From Syncephalis plumigaleata (Eukaryota > Zoopagomycota > Zoopagomycetes > Zoopagales > Piptocephalidaceae): DNA of 36,222 bases. Positions 1 to 9,913 of the stretch are shown here, piece by piece; the stretch's first letter is position 1; each line of letters starts with the position of its first letter. The notes under the pieces are model-generated. The model saw only the letters and a list, made by a program, of their open reading frames with translations. It had not been told where the DNA came from and did no database searches. The stretch is from positions 1 through 36,222 of the forward strand of contig JAIXMF010000120.1 of the NCBI GenBank assembly GCA_025201365.1, in the 5' to 3' direction. The position numbers and the translations under genes were made by a program.

Positions 1-1463
1 CGAACGTAAATCCGTATGATGTTGATGTGACAATATTTAACGAGGGCAATGGCTGATTAATAGATTAGCAATTAGCAATTGTATGTATATCATCAAACAG
101 CATTATTATTAGTATTATTACTTACGCCTACATCGGGTGCATCAGTTAATGACAAGAGTCCTATGGTAGCGCATAGTCCTTCCATAGAGGCAGCTTGCCA
201 TAAATAATCACCACCACTACGTGCTTGATCAATGGCCGATATGTAGCTGTAAGCATCAAATATAGACACATTAGTCAACTACTACACTGTTAATATTAAT
301 ATTACTTACGCCACCACTGATTCCGGTAAACGTCCAGATAACACCATTAGATCACCAATCAGTTTCTGTGCCCGACCTGGTGTACGTTTACGAGCTTTAG
401 CCTCGTTGCTAGCTGCATTGCCACTACTATTGATGGACGATGTTCCAGTCATAGTTCCAGCTGGTGACGCCGTCCTAAAGTAGGAAGACGCCGTTTGTTG
501 CAATTGCGAATTCATAGATGTAGGCGGCTGACTATAAGAGGAACCGGTACTATTACTACTCCCACCCGGATTACTACTAGTATTGCCCGTAGGTGTGGCC
601 GGTCTACCAATATCCGGTGTACTAATAATGGTACGTCGTTCAATGGCGGCAATCTATCGTCATGCACACCGGTAATAAGCATGAAGAACAACGTGGTTTA
701 TCTCGATATCACATTAGTAGCTACCCACCATAATACCAAAGGCATCAAGTAATAGTTGTCCAAAATCTTGCATGAATCTTTCAAGATACGTGTTGACCTC
801 GCCGTGACGTGGAATGATGGTAACATTGTCGGCATCATTGGTACGCTGATCGTCTCGCGGTTCAAATGCAACACATCGCCGTACAACACTACGCGAGAAC
901 TAATGTCATTGTCGTTATCATCTACGTAATGGCGCATATCGAATTAGTTTGTTATAGCATTCATACTTACATCTTTAGTATTCGCCTGGAATTCCTTATG
1001 AATTTGTTCAATATTGTCGAAATGTGCACAGCATGCAACGCCAATAACCTAGATAGATAAATAGGCATACAGCGATCGTTAATGAATACTACACCATCGC
1101 CTATCCGTCATACATGCTACTTACCCCGAGCACCTGACGATACGGCTGGAATTCCTCGAGATATTCGTGTTCTCTTGGCAGTTCAGTAATAAAGTTAAAG
1201 CGAATCTTTCCCTCATTCCAACGAGAACCCGTTGTAGCAGATGACGATGACGATGAAGTGATTGCACCCGATTTCAAATCAGCTACAAGTACCGCATTAT
1301 GCATTGCCAACTGCCGTGCATACTGCTGGAACGAGGCGCTATGCTCTATTGTAGACTGTGCCGGCACTATCGGTACAAGTAGGACTCGTACGCGTGCTTG
1401 GTCCAGCAGACCAGTCATAAGCATCGGTTGTAGGGGCGCACTCATGCTGGCAATGTGGTGCAA
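1..1463 (-). CDS. TRS120: TRAPPC9/Trs120, TRAPP-II tethering complex subunit (5' half, partial)
   Basis: Homologue of TRAPPC9 (NIBP)/Trs120, a TRAPP-II subunit acting in Rab activation and tethering at the Golgi. Six exons are visible on the minus strand: 1463-1125, 1048-971, 899-729, 653-310, 246-126 and 52-1, running off the left edge. Phases agree across all joins. Exon 1 has the N-terminal RVRVLLVPI strand and ends in FQPYRQVLG; exon 2 continues VIGVACCAHFDNIEQIHKEF. The best match is GRAQKLIGDLMVLSGRLPES joined to AYISAIDQARSGGDYLWQAA and then SMEGLCA, which parallels the family's GDLCLQAG...DFLWLGAALEGLC helices. A Ser/Asn/Thr-rich low-complexity insert lies at about 565-400. The start could be 1463 or the internal Met at 1445. 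The exon 3 donor (GTGGGT at 728) is the least certain join. The other donors are GTAAGT. Confidence 0.88.
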
Positions 1464-2064
1464 CAGCGTGTAAATACAACCGCGAGCGTTGCTTTTTTTA
1501 GTTACAAGTGCGTGTACGTGTGTGTGTATACGTTTTTCTGCAAATGAATAGACAAACGAATAGAGGTGTACGTATAAGTAGGGATGATGAATAGTTATAA
1601 TAAAGAGAGTGGCGACGTAATTGAGAAGAGTGAAACGGGAAGTAAATTATTACCGATATTTTTGTTTACATGCTACTTGTCTGTCACTATTTTATTGCTA
1701 TTTATCCAGTAAAAATCATGTGTTCGCCGCTAATATCAAGGCTAGTATGCAACATAATAAAGACGGTCAATACTGTTAGCATTCATAGAAAGAAAGAGGA
1801 GGATTTATGCTGTTGCTAATTGGTTTATGTTAAAATAACTATGCTAATACATAGTGTAAATCAATATTAATTGATCAACAATGTAGTATAATGATTTACG
1901 TATATTCTATAAACAATATTTAGGTACTCCATTAGCAAGCTATCCTACTCGTAATACGATATCGTTACGTATAGTAAAAAAAATCGCGCAAAGCCGCCGC
2001 AAAAAAATTGCCCAAAAAAATACACAAATCTGATGATGTCAAAAAAACCTTCCAAATCATGGCG
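1464..2064. other. Intergenic region between TRAPPC9 and tRNA-Arg
   Basis: About 600 bases with no supported gene. It should hold the TRAPPC9 promoter (read leftwards). The last 90 bases before the tRNA carry several A-runs (around 1977-2047) and are strongly AT-rich. No convincing TATA box, repeat or ORF is seen. Confidence 0.5.
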
Positions 2065-2137
2065 GGGCGCATGGCCAAATGGATAAGGCGCCTGACTACG
2101 GATCAGGAGATTCCAGGTTCGAGTCCTGGTGTGCTCG
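2065..2137 (+). tRNA. tRNA-Arg (anticodon ACG)
   Basis: A complete 73-nt cloverleaf without intron. The acceptor stem pairs GGGCGCA with TGTGCTC (two G-U pairs) and has a G discriminator base. The anticodon stem pairs CCTGA with TCAGG around the loop CTACGGA, placing anticodon ACG at 2098-2100 (read as ICG, decoding CGU/C/A). The T arm is CCAGG-TTCGAGT-CCTGG. Internal A box (from about 2072) and B box GGTTCGAGTCC (2117-2127) are present. A T7 run at 2143-2149 fits Pol III termination. The body closely resembles animal and fungal tRNA-Arg(ACG). Confidence 0.97.
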
Positions 2138-2142
2138 CTCGC

Positions 2143-2149
2143 TTTTTTT
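2143..2149 (+). terminator. Pol III terminator of tRNA-Arg
   Basis: A run of seven T residues begins 6 nt after the mature tRNA 3' end, the usual RNA polymerase III stop signal. Confidence 0.85.
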
Positions 2150-2578
2150 GCTTCGGCTTACTATTTTTTGCATGCTAGTATTTCTGTGTGTGACGCCTCT
2201 CACCCATTTCATCGAAGATCATGATGATGCTACTAGCTAGTATCATCATCGGCATCACCAGTTGTAAGACATCACTCGTCGCTTTGTTCCTTTATTTCTA
2301 TCCTACCTGTGTGAGCGTCTTACAAGTTGCGTAATAGTTGGCATCTTTGTCGTTGTCATTATGCGAGTATGGAATCCCCCCTTAACGAATGCTTTATTTA
2401 ATATTTGCCACAATGCGAATGCCATTAAGGCCGCATCAAACAACGCTCTGCATAGCTAGAATTTACCTTGCACTAAGAATGTATCTGTCAAATAATGAAA
2501 AGCTCTTTTGTTAACAAAGGTTTGATGACGTATCACATTGAAAGTATACGCTATTAAAGAAAGAATCTATTAACGTGA

Positions 2579-3165
2579 CTACAAATTATATTCATTTGCA
2601 AGACAACGGTCAAAGAATGTCTGAGCATGTTTAATCCAAGCAATGCGGTCATTTTTTGTGATAAGCTTGCTGGATTCTATTATTCGCTCCTCAATAGTAT
2701 CATTCTTGCATAGCTCAGATCTTCTTACGTCTGCCTTGAGTTTTGATCAGCATTCCTCTATAGGATTTAGAAATGGTGAATAGGGCGGTAGGTAGGCGCA
2801 GTGGTGACCAATAAGCTCTAGTAGTTCTGCCACTGCTTTGGATTCGTGAATGGGCGCATTATCCATAATAAAGTATCGATTCTTCATATCGTTCTCGGCC
2901 AAAACTGTAATGGCCTGTTGTAAGAACATTAGGAAATGTGTAGACCTTGTTCCGATACGTCCGTGTATTTCCTCCGCTTTGGCGCCTTTCGTTTTGCGTT
3001 TCTTGACCGCTTCTAGCTTTGGCGTTTTCATGGGAAATTTAGAACGTCATTGCCGCTAATGACACCCACAACTGAATGTGTCACGCCACGTTACGTGAGG
3101 ACTGTCGCTTTTGCTGGTTCTCTTTCCAATGATCTCTTCAGCATGAGCATTGTTATCCATGTTTA
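2579..3165 (-). pseudogene. DDE_3 (Tc1/IS630-like) transposase remnant
   Basis: The longest open stretch (3031-2747) contains FIMDNAPIHESKAVAELLEL followed by LPPYSPFLNPIEEC. These are the second catalytic-Asp strand (xxMDNAPIH) and the PPYSPxLNPIE block holding the catalytic Glu of the DDE_3 superendonuclease domain. An in-frame TGA directly follows the block, and the same frame then continues as transposase-like C-terminal sequence to a stop at 2579. Upstream of 3031, homology continues to about 3165 but in another frame and with an internal stop. At least one frameshift and two nonsense changes make it non-functional. No N-terminal DNA-binding (HTH) region could be traced. Confidence 0.85.
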
Positions 3166-3341
3166 AGATAAAAACATTTGCAGATTGTAAATACTGAAAA
3201 CGCGGCAAGTAAAACCACATCAAAGGCAAGTCAATTGTATAATGGTGTAGTTGTACCTAGTTACTTTAATACATGTCTGCATTCTAAATGCCCTTGTGCT
3301 TGTATGCTGAAAGGTCATTGTGTCAAAGATATCATTGTGTT

Positions 3342-3421
3342 AATATGTCAATACGTCAATATGCTAATACGTCAATACGCGAATATGTCAATGCGTGAAT
3401 ACGGCGATACGTGGATATGCC
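3342..3421. repeat. Degenerate 8-bp tandem repeat (GTCAATAC-like)
   Basis: About nine to ten imperfect copies of an 8-bp unit, GTCAATAC and variants (GTCAATAT, GCGAATAT, GTGAATAC), in tandem, with a two-base interruption near the start. A looser patch with recurring GTCAATA and GCGCATAGTGTCAA words lies at about 3826-3975. Both patches are inside the decayed transposon. The small ORF that crosses the tract is a product of the repeat and is not called. Confidence 0.7.
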
Positions 3422-4058
3422 AGTGTGCAATTTTATCAGTGCACGTTACCTCCTATCATCATGTATATCGCAAATAACGATCGTCTATTTCCTTAGGCCA
3501 CCGGGGTCCTACTTGCTTCCTCGACCAGTGATTCGCGTGACAGCGAACACACCGTTGCTCCAACGTCATAATCATCCCTCGTGTCAGTGTGTATAATAGC
3601 CACAATCTGAATAATGCGATAATTCTTTGTTCTTTATTTTAATAAAAATATAGGGGCATATATATTTGCTTCTGTGGTGCGTACAATCATGTTCACGCCA
3701 TAGCTATTGTTTCACGTATAGATTGTTGATTCCTGTTGACCTGTGTATGTTATCATCAGTTTTGTAGATTATTAAGGCGGATTAAACCAATAGCAATTGA
3801 GTTTTGGTTAATTGATAGATCGTTACAATGTGTCAATAACGCATAATGACGACATTCATTGTCTCAATAACAATGGCGCATAGTGTCAATGTTCTAAGCT
3901 ATCAGCACTCCATTATGTCAGTATGACAATAGCGCATAGTGTCAACACTCATTGTCAACGTTCATTGTCTTGATATGACTATATACAGAAGCATGCAAAA
4001 TGCTTAAAAGCACGTTAGAATTTTTATTTATTAACAAGTTGCTTACAAACACCTCATT

Positions 4059-4139
4059 ATAGATGTTGCTTTGCAAATGTTTAAACATCATATGTTAACC
4101 CAAGCAGCCAGAATACAGTGCATACTAGACACATATGCA
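4059..4139 (-). repeat. Dispersed repeat segment, partner of 7803-7884 in inverted orientation
   Basis: The reverse complement of this segment, containing CTAGTATGCACTGTATTCTG and AACATATGATGTTTAA, matches 7803-7884 over roughly 80 bases with scattered differences. It lies just inside the right end of the transposon at 2404-4247, so the 7.8-kb copy may be a fragment of another copy of that element. Confidence 0.75.
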
Positions 4140-4249
4140 TTAAACTAAGCTAGGTATACCATTATTATTGTTATTATTTGGCAGATACATTCTTGTTATG
4201 CAGAGCATTGTTTGGTGTGGCCTTAATGGCATTCGCATTGTGGTAAATA

Positions 4250-5649
4250 ACATGAGGCGAATGCTAAACAAAGAATAAAGTATCAGCTAATGGAGGATTA
4301 CATACTGACATACTGACAAAGACAAAGATGCTAACTACTATGCAAAATTATTTATTGACAAGAGCAAAAGGTAAAGGCTAACAATGTTAGCTGATTGGAA
4401 GAACCATGTACTCCTATTGCTACTACTACTGCTGTTAAGATCCACACATGATTAACCAAATGATCATACAACATGTAGATCTCTACATTATTTCCGCACT
4501 ATAACACTGCAAGGTTGCTACCATATGTGAAGAAAGCGTAGTTAACCTTCAACGATCCAGCATGCACACATCAGTCACAACACACGCACACAATGGAGCA
4601 CGTGCAAATACTCGACTCTATTCGAGCTAGACGCTGTCTTTATCGTCAGTCATTATCAGTGGCCAAAGAGAACACTAGTGTATATTCTGATAGCAACGGT
4701 TACTGTTATTAGCAGGAGGAGTAAATGTTATTATTAGACGCGACGATAATAGTATCATCGATATGATAGGCACGTACTACATCAGGCAACACAACAATCC
4801 CATTTTATCGAACGATACAAAACAATAGGACTTTGCTGTTTACATTGTCCTATCTCGCACTCGTTCACTCTCTACAACTATACGCAATGCATAGAATGAT
4901 GTGATAGCACTCATGCTGAATACTCTAGCTCATGATAATATCGCATGTTTGTATGTTTGTATGGATGAAGAAATGTGGAGATGTCATGATATTGATTGCT
5001 CTCCTTGTAGCAATCAAGTTTGTTGCATTACACAACAAGGCGATTGTTACCGCTGTTGTTGTTGTACATCTATTTGACCGTGATTACGTATAATAATTAT
5101 CGAGAAAAATACATATCGTCATGCCTTTTACTTTGTAGATCGTAAAAATATTTAGATGAGCGCTTGGCTACTGATACGTGCACACATACTTGTATTGCTA
5201 GATTGATATGAGCTAGAAATAGAAAGATGTACACATTTCTATTGAGCTCCATATGTGTTCTTGACCTTGAGTCGATGACACCATAATCGTTGATGTTAAG
5301 GATCGATAAACAACCCTATTATTATACACTCAAATCGATTTTTAAGGTTCCCCTTACAACAGTAGTACACTGATGGCACTTACTCATACTACTAGTTAGG
5401 TAACAGTCAACGAGCGGAAGAATACAACTAAGCAGTGTTACATACACCATGTATGTCCACCTTGCTCTACACCTATTGTTATTGTGTAATCAGTTTCCCT
5501 GTTAAGTAAGCATTGCCCATACAACTTGATTTCTTTCCATGGAGCAAAGACGATAGACTGGTTATTATTAGTACAGGGACTAAGATAATTATAGTTGGTA
5601 TAGTTGGAATACCGTATTACCAATGATCTTTGTAGCAGTGCAAATCCGC
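4250..5649. other. Long intergenic region with repeat debris
   Basis: No coding region is supported. The left part (about 4250-4408) resembles 8074-8228 in direct orientation and ends with a TIR-like sequence (separate entry). The rest is AT-rich unique-looking sequence with short hairpins, for example GATTGCT/AGCAATC at about 4994-5015. It probably includes the upstream control region of the proline-rich gene that follows. Confidence 0.45.
4340..4408 (+). repeat. Degenerate terminal repeat of a TA-flanked element (copy 1)
   Basis: The segment ending TTGGAAGAACCATG followed by TA resembles the right end of the 21032-22154 element and two further sites (8160-8228 and 19187-19246). Shared features are an ATTTATT...AAGA(A)CAAAAG stretch, GGCTAAC/GACTAAC, a TTAG/GCGC core, a purine-rich GGAAGAA block and a closing TA. 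The match is diverged and was found by eye. Confidence 0.5.
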
Positions 5650-5657
5650 TATAAAAA
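5650..5657 (+). promoter_or_regulatory. TATA box of the proline-rich protein gene
   Basis: TATAAAAA on the plus strand, about 240 bases upstream of the ATG at 5896, in an otherwise open region. It is the best TATA match before this gene and suggests a strongly or conditionally expressed gene with a leader of about 200 nt. Confidence 0.5.
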
Positions 5658-5895
5658 CTAGGTCAGTATACGGTGTATTTTCCACTTACTACATCATCAC
5701 ATCTGCTTCGCATCTTTTCTAACCTTTGAATAGGATAAACACCTAGTCATTAGCCTTACATTGTTCACATTATCATCATTTCAGAAGCAAGTAACATACG
5801 ATTGTACGTATCGATCTTGCATCTGTGACAATATATCACACACACTCACACGTAGTTGTTTACTAACACCTTATTAGCAACCCTAAGCATTTACA

Positions 5896-7440
5896 ATGCA
5901 TTCATTTAAATATCTCGTCCTGCTCGCGGCTTCTCTAGCTATCGTCACTAACAATGGCCACTTTATAGCTGAAGCTGCGCCAAAATACATTTATCCGAGC
6001 AAGGCTCCGGTTCACAAGAAAAAACCAGCATATCCAAAGCCAGCTTACCCAATCCCAGCTTATCCAATCCCAGCTTATCCAAAACCAGCGTATCCAAAAC
6101 CAGCTTATCCAAAACCAGCGTATCCAAAACCAGCTTATCCAAAACCAGCGTATCCAAAACCAGCGTATCCAAAACCAGCTTATCCAAAACCAGCTTATCC
6201 AAAACCAGCGTATCCAAAGCCAGCGTATCCAAAGCCAGCGTATCCAAAGCCAGCTTACCCAGTCCCAGCTTACCCAGTCCCAGCTTACCCAGTTCCAGCT
6301 TACCCAGTTCCAGCTTACCCAGTTCCAGCTTACCCAGCTCCAACTCCTGATTCACCAGCTCCAACTCCCGATTCACCAGCTCCAACTCCCGATTCACCAG
6401 CTCCAACTCCTGATTCACCAGCTCCAACTCCCGATTCACCAGCTCCAACTCCCGATTCACCAGCTCCAACGCCTGATTCACCAGCTCCAACTCCCGATTC
6501 ACCAGCTCCAACTCCTGATTCACCAGCTCCAACGCCTGATTCACCAGCTCCAACTCCCGATTCACCAGCTCCAACTCCTGATTCACCAGCTCCAACGCCT
6601 GATTCACCAGCTCCAACTCCCGATTACCCAGTTCCAGCTTACCCAGTTCCAGCTTATCCAGCTCCAACTCCTGATTCACCAGCTCCAACTCCCGATTCAC
6701 CAGCTCCAACTCCCGATTCACCAGCTCCAACTCCCGATTCACCAGCTCCAACTCCCGATTCACCAGCTCCAACGCCTGATTCACCAGCTCCAACTCCTGA
6801 TTCACCAGCTCCAACTCCCGATTCACCAGCTCCAACTCCTGATTCACCAGCTCCAACTCCCGATTCACCAGCTCCAACTCCCGATTCACCAGCTCCAACT
6901 CCTGATTCACCAGCTCCAACGCCTGATTACCCAGCCCCAGCTCCTGATTACCCAGCTCCAACGCCTGACTACCCGGCTCCAACTCCCGATTACCCAGTCC
7001 CAGCTTATCCAGCTCCTGATTACCCAGCTCCAACTCCCGATTACCCAGTCCCAGCTTATCCAGCTCCTGATTATCCAGCTCCAACTCCTGACTACCCAGC
7101 TCCAACGCCTGACTACCCGGCTCCAACTCCTGACTACCCAGTCCCAGCTTATCCAGCTCCTGATTACCCAGCCCCATCTCCCGATTATCCAGCTCCAACG
7201 CCTGACTACCCAGCTCCAACTCCTGATTACCCAGTCCCAGCTTATCCAGCTCCTGATTACCCAGCTCCAACTCCTGACTATCCGGCTCCAACTCCTGACT
7301 ACCCAGTCCCAGCATCCCCAGTTCCAGCATCCCCAGTTCCAGTTTCCCATCCCATCAAGAAGAAGCAGAAATATATACCTATTCGCAAGCTCATCAAGCT
7401 CATCAAGCTCCTCAAGCAGCAGAGACGCGCTCGTCACTAA
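5896..7440 (+). CDS. Secreted proline-rich repeat protein (extensin/mucin-like) with a basic C-terminal tail
   Basis: A single uninterrupted 514-residue ORF. Residues 1-28 look like a signal peptide (MHSFKYLVLLAASLAIVTNN..., likely cleavage near AEA-AP). Residues about 44-130 are PAYPK/PAYPI/PAYPV pentapeptides (15-bp units). Residues about 150-385 are mostly PAPTPDS heptapeptides (21-bp units). They then grade into PAPTPDY, PVPAYPAPDY and similar mixed units. The repeats end at about residue 483. A strongly cationic tail follows, KKKQKYIPIRKLIKLIKLLK then QQRRARH, which could form an amphipathic helix. There is no Cys. Regularly spaced Pro, Ser/Thr and Tyr suggest an extended, O-glycosylated wall, spore-coat or adhesive protein. 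That function is inferred from composition only. A TATA box lies at 5650, and AATAAA about 20 nt after the stop may be a polyadenylation signal. No family assignment. Confidence 0.88.
   Translation: MHSFKYLVLLAASLAIVTNNGHFIAEAAPKYIYPSKAPVHKKKPAYPKPAYPIPAYPIPAYPKPAYPKPAYPKPAYPKPAYPKPAYPKPAYPKPAYPKPAYPKPAYPKPAYPKPAYPKPAYPVPAYPVPAYPVPAYPVPAYPVPAYPAPTPDSPAPTPDSPAPTPDSPAPTPDSPAPTPDSPAPTPDSPAPTPDSPAPTPDSPAPTPDSPAPTPDSPAPTPDSPAPTPDSPAPTPDSPAPTPDYPVPAYPVPAYPAPTPDSPAPTPDSPAPTPDSPAPTPDSPAPTPDSPAPTPDSPAPTPDSPAPTPDSPAPTPDSPAPTPDSPAPTPDSPAPTPDSPAPTPDYPAPAPDYPAPTPDYPAPTPDYPVPAYPAPDYPAPTPDYPVPAYPAPDYPAPTPDYPAPTPDYPAPTPDYPVPAYPAPDYPAPSPDYPAPTPDYPAPTPDYPVPAYPAPDYPAPTPDYPAPTPDYPVPASPVPASPVPVSHPIKKKQKYIPIRKLIKLIKLLKQQRRARH
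6027..7340 (+). repeat. In-frame 15-bp and 21-bp coding minisatellite
   Basis: Tandem CCAGCTTAYCCAAAA-type 15-mers are followed by two long arrays of CCAGCTCCAACTCCCGATT-type 21-mers and then by mixed units. Neighbouring copies differ mainly at synonymous third positions (CCC/CCT/ACG), so the array expanded by unequal exchange or slippage under selection for the amino-acid pattern. Copy number is likely to vary among strains. Confidence 0.9.
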
Positions 7441-7802
7441 TTCTAAGGATGTTGCCTTCAAATAAATGATTTTATTTGTTATTTACAACGTATTACAGCT
7501 CAATAATACTTATACAAATACACTGACTTGCACAATTACCGGAATGTTTTCCACTTTTACAATTTCATTTATTCCTCAATGTAGGCTTAATCACTTCCAT
7601 TCATATTACAATAGAGCTTCTTTCTCTCTATCTAATGATACAAATAATACTATGTCAATTAATAAAATGTTTGGTTTTATGCTTCAAGGATCATGATTGC
7701 ATTTCGGCAGTTGTGTGAGCAAATTGAGTTCTTAATACTTTTCTAATAAACTTGTTGATACTTTATTAATTGTTATCAATAATTTACCAATCCATTTCAA
7801 AG

Positions 7803-7884
7803 TATCTAGTATGCACTGTATTCTGACTACTTGAATTAACATATGATGTTTAAGCATTTGTAAAGCAACATCTACAATCAGTGA
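7803..7884 (+). repeat. Dispersed repeat segment, partner of 4059-4139
   Basis: About 80 bases containing CTAGTATGCACTGTATTCTG and AACATATGATGTTTAA match the reverse complement of 4059-4139. Similarity stops abruptly near AACATCTACAAT. Confidence 0.75.
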
Positions 7885-8159
7885 AATGTTACTACGGTTG
7901 GCTACGTTACGCACTTTAATAGATACGCTACAATGTAAGAGATAGTCAATAGATATAATGTTTTATTTAGAATGTTAATAAATCATCACATTTATAAGCA
8001 TACGATGTCCAATATATAACACTAAGATACTGTATACGCAGTCATATAATGAACACGATCAATAGGGGTTATAAGGCGAATGTACTATAGAGAGCGTTAA
8101 TTACATACACTGACACTAATGTTATATATTGACTTCAATAATAATGATGGTGCTAATGA

Positions 8160-8228
8160 ATGCGCAAGATTATTTAGTAATAAGAACAAATGTTAATGAC
8201 TTACTATGTTAATCGGCTGGAGAAGCCC
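8160..8228 (+). repeat. Degenerate terminal repeat of a TA-flanked element (copy 2)
   Basis: ATTATTTAGTAATAAGAACAAATG...GACTTACTATGTTAATCGGCTGGAGAAGCCC followed by TA, written here in parts, aligns with the terminal repeats at 4340-4408 and 19187-19246. It is diverged, and no partner arm was found. Confidence 0.4.
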
Positions 8229-9353
8229 TATATATCATATCATGAATAAACCAATCCCATTTGCATGCAACACAACATCCAACGACATAAAACAGGTTGT
8301 TTAACTGTTGGTGTAAATCATCAACATCAATAGTGCATGTTTTACTGGCTCCTTATTGGTACTTAGCAAAGACACGTTCCATTTACCAATAGCATGCTAA
8401 GCAACAGTCGATAATCAATGGCTTCACATTGCACCATTGACATAGCAAAAAAGATAAGCACTAGTGTGAGCATGTGTGTTTAGATACACCATCTACTTGT
8501 AAGCATTGTAATTAATCATACTAGGCATAGATGTATTTGTTAACATAATCATCCTTTACTACAATAGTACTCGTCAAGGACAATCTAATAATAAACAGCC
8601 TAGATACCAGTGTGGATATTGTCTCTAATTGACATGCTGCACCGCTATATTAGCGCGCCTCTCATCCGCTCTCTCTCATCCATCGATGGAGAGATGCGCA
8701 ATACGGCTGCAGCTATCCGCCTTCATCCGGTCTGTGTGATCTTTTTCAAACTCCATAGACACCCTATACATCAACTACGCATACGCACATACGCACACAC
8801 AGATAGCATCTTCCATTCCACGCCACCTATTTCTTACTCATCTAGTTGCTTGGGGCACTTGTTTCTTTCTTCTCTTTCTTGCACTGCTCTTCTTGTGATT
8901 ATTATTACTACTATTACTATTATTATTATTGTGATTGTGATTCTCGCTTAGCTTCTACTACTTGCACGAGTATCTGAAACGCACAAGAGTTCACCTGCCC
9001 TATACACTGTAACCAACTCACTCATCCTACAAAACTTATAAGCTTTGTAGTCGTACCTATTGCTGCACGCATAATTACTGACAGTATCTTCCTTCCTTCC
9101 TCCCTTCCTTCTTATTATTATCGCTTTAGTTCTATTACAATACTTTGACGGTAAGTAAGCAAAAAGGGAAGGGAGGACCACAACACAGCACCACAAGCGC
9201 TTAAAATAGACGTCTCCTTTTCTGGGCATTTTCTCTTTGGTGTCAAATACATGTCATGTACATATCTCGCTAACTGCTCTTCTTCTTTTGGTCCTCTTTA
9301 TTGCTATCTTCTTTCTCCTTGACAACATCGTGACACCCTTCACTAGCGTCATC

Positions 9354-9913
9354 ATGTCTAGTCCATACGATCCATACTCGTCCAATCAGGGCTCCAAGAC
9401 CAAACATGTCCAACAACAAGTCAATGAAGTGGTTGGTATTATGCAAGAGAATATCGATAAGGTTATGGAACGTGGCGAACGAGTAGATGATATTCATAAC
9501 AAAACAGGTTAGTATAGACATATTGTGATCATAATGAGAGAGCGAGAGAGGAAGCTTCGCAACGAGATGTGTGAGCATAAGCTGTATAGGCACATACTAC
9601 ACGCGTTGCCTTGATGTCTTCCTTTCGTATTGCACGGTTAACTGACTTGTTTGTTCGCTACTTTAGAGGAACTCGAACGTGGTGCTAACCAGTTCCGAAG
9701 CGGTGCCAATCGTGTGCGTCGTCGTATGTGGTGGAAGGATATGAAGTTGAAGCTTATAATCGCTGCCATTGTCGTCGTTATTATCCTGGTTATTGTCAGT
9801 AAGTATTCTGCCATGTATACGACTTGTTAGAATCGATTAACTAAGCATATTCCACGCATCTATGATCTATAGTTCCCATTGTTGTCAATAACAAAAAGAA
9901 TGACAGCGCTTAG
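9354..9913 (+). CDS. Synaptobrevin/VAMP R-SNARE
   Basis: A 108-residue vesicle R-SNARE in three exons (9354-9507, 9667-9798, 9873-9913) with consistent phases. The SNARE motif spans about residues 18-78. [20 protein letters not shown] carries the zero-layer Arg at residue 40, and the motif continues [19 protein letters not shown] juxtamembrane [12 protein letters not shown] leads into a transmembrane segment (about 81-100) and an eight-residue lumenal tail. It therefore pairs with Q-SNAREs in fusion of Golgi- or endosome-derived vesicles, most like VAMP2/Snc1/2. The ATG at 9354 gives the family's short N-terminus ([10 protein letters not shown]). An in-frame upstream extension would add a hydrophobic stretch not expected in this family. 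The gene faces KXD1 convergently. Confidence 0.95.

Larger units (their letters stand above)
2404..4247 (-). mobile_element. Decayed Tc1/mariner-IS630 type DNA transposon with long inverted repeats
   Basis: The two ends are an imperfect inverted repeat. TTTGCCACAATGCGAATGCC and about 32 further bases from 2404 match the reverse complement of about 4196-4247 with few mismatches. The match resumes further in, at 2475-2498 against about 4173-4195, after an 18-nt insertion in the left arm. TA dinucleotides flank both ends (2402-2403 and 4248-4249), as expected for TA target-site duplication. The interior holds the broken DDE transposase at 2579-3165 (minus) and tandem-repeat-rich filler. About 1.84 kb is a normal size for this superfamily. 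The exact outer ends are an inference. Confidence 0.75.
7441..9353. other. Non-coding region between the proline-rich gene and VAMP
   Basis: About 1.9 kb without a supported gene. It holds the 3' end of the proline-rich gene, a repeat segment (7803-7884), a stretch at about 8074-8228 similar to 4251-4408, and pyrimidine-rich sequence from about 8820 to 9350 that is probably the VAMP promoter and 5' leader. Short ORFs here (for example 8610-8951 and 8948-9229) have low-complexity translations, overlap each other on opposite strands and resemble no family. Confidence 0.5.

Noticed and set aside
2744-2746. TGA in the transposase read as a reassigned Trp codon.
   Set aside because: SMC1 in the same window ends at TGA, and the transposase also has a frameshift and a further stop, so simple decay explains it.
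3342-3421. Possible CRISPR-like array from the short repeats.
   Set aside because: The units are contiguous with no spacers, and the sequence is eukaryotic.
3178-3477. A 99-codon ORF over the 8-bp tandem repeat.
   Set aside because: The translation simply mirrors the repeat (QYVNM/QYANM units), and the tract lies inside a dead transposon.
5963-7330. A 455-codon minus-strand ORF (Leu/Gly/Glu repeat) and a 184-codon Trp/Arg-rich ORF at 6907-7461 opposite the proline-rich gene.
   Set aside because: Both are frame shadows of the in-frame 15-bp and 21-bp repeats. The plus frame has the signal peptide, TATA box and natural composition.
8610-8951. A 113-codon plus-strand ORF before VAMP, and an overlapping 93-codon ORF on the other strand.
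   Set aside because: The end is an ATT/GTT repeat translating to Ile/Val/Thr. There is no family signal, and the two ORFs sit back to back in probable promoter sequence.
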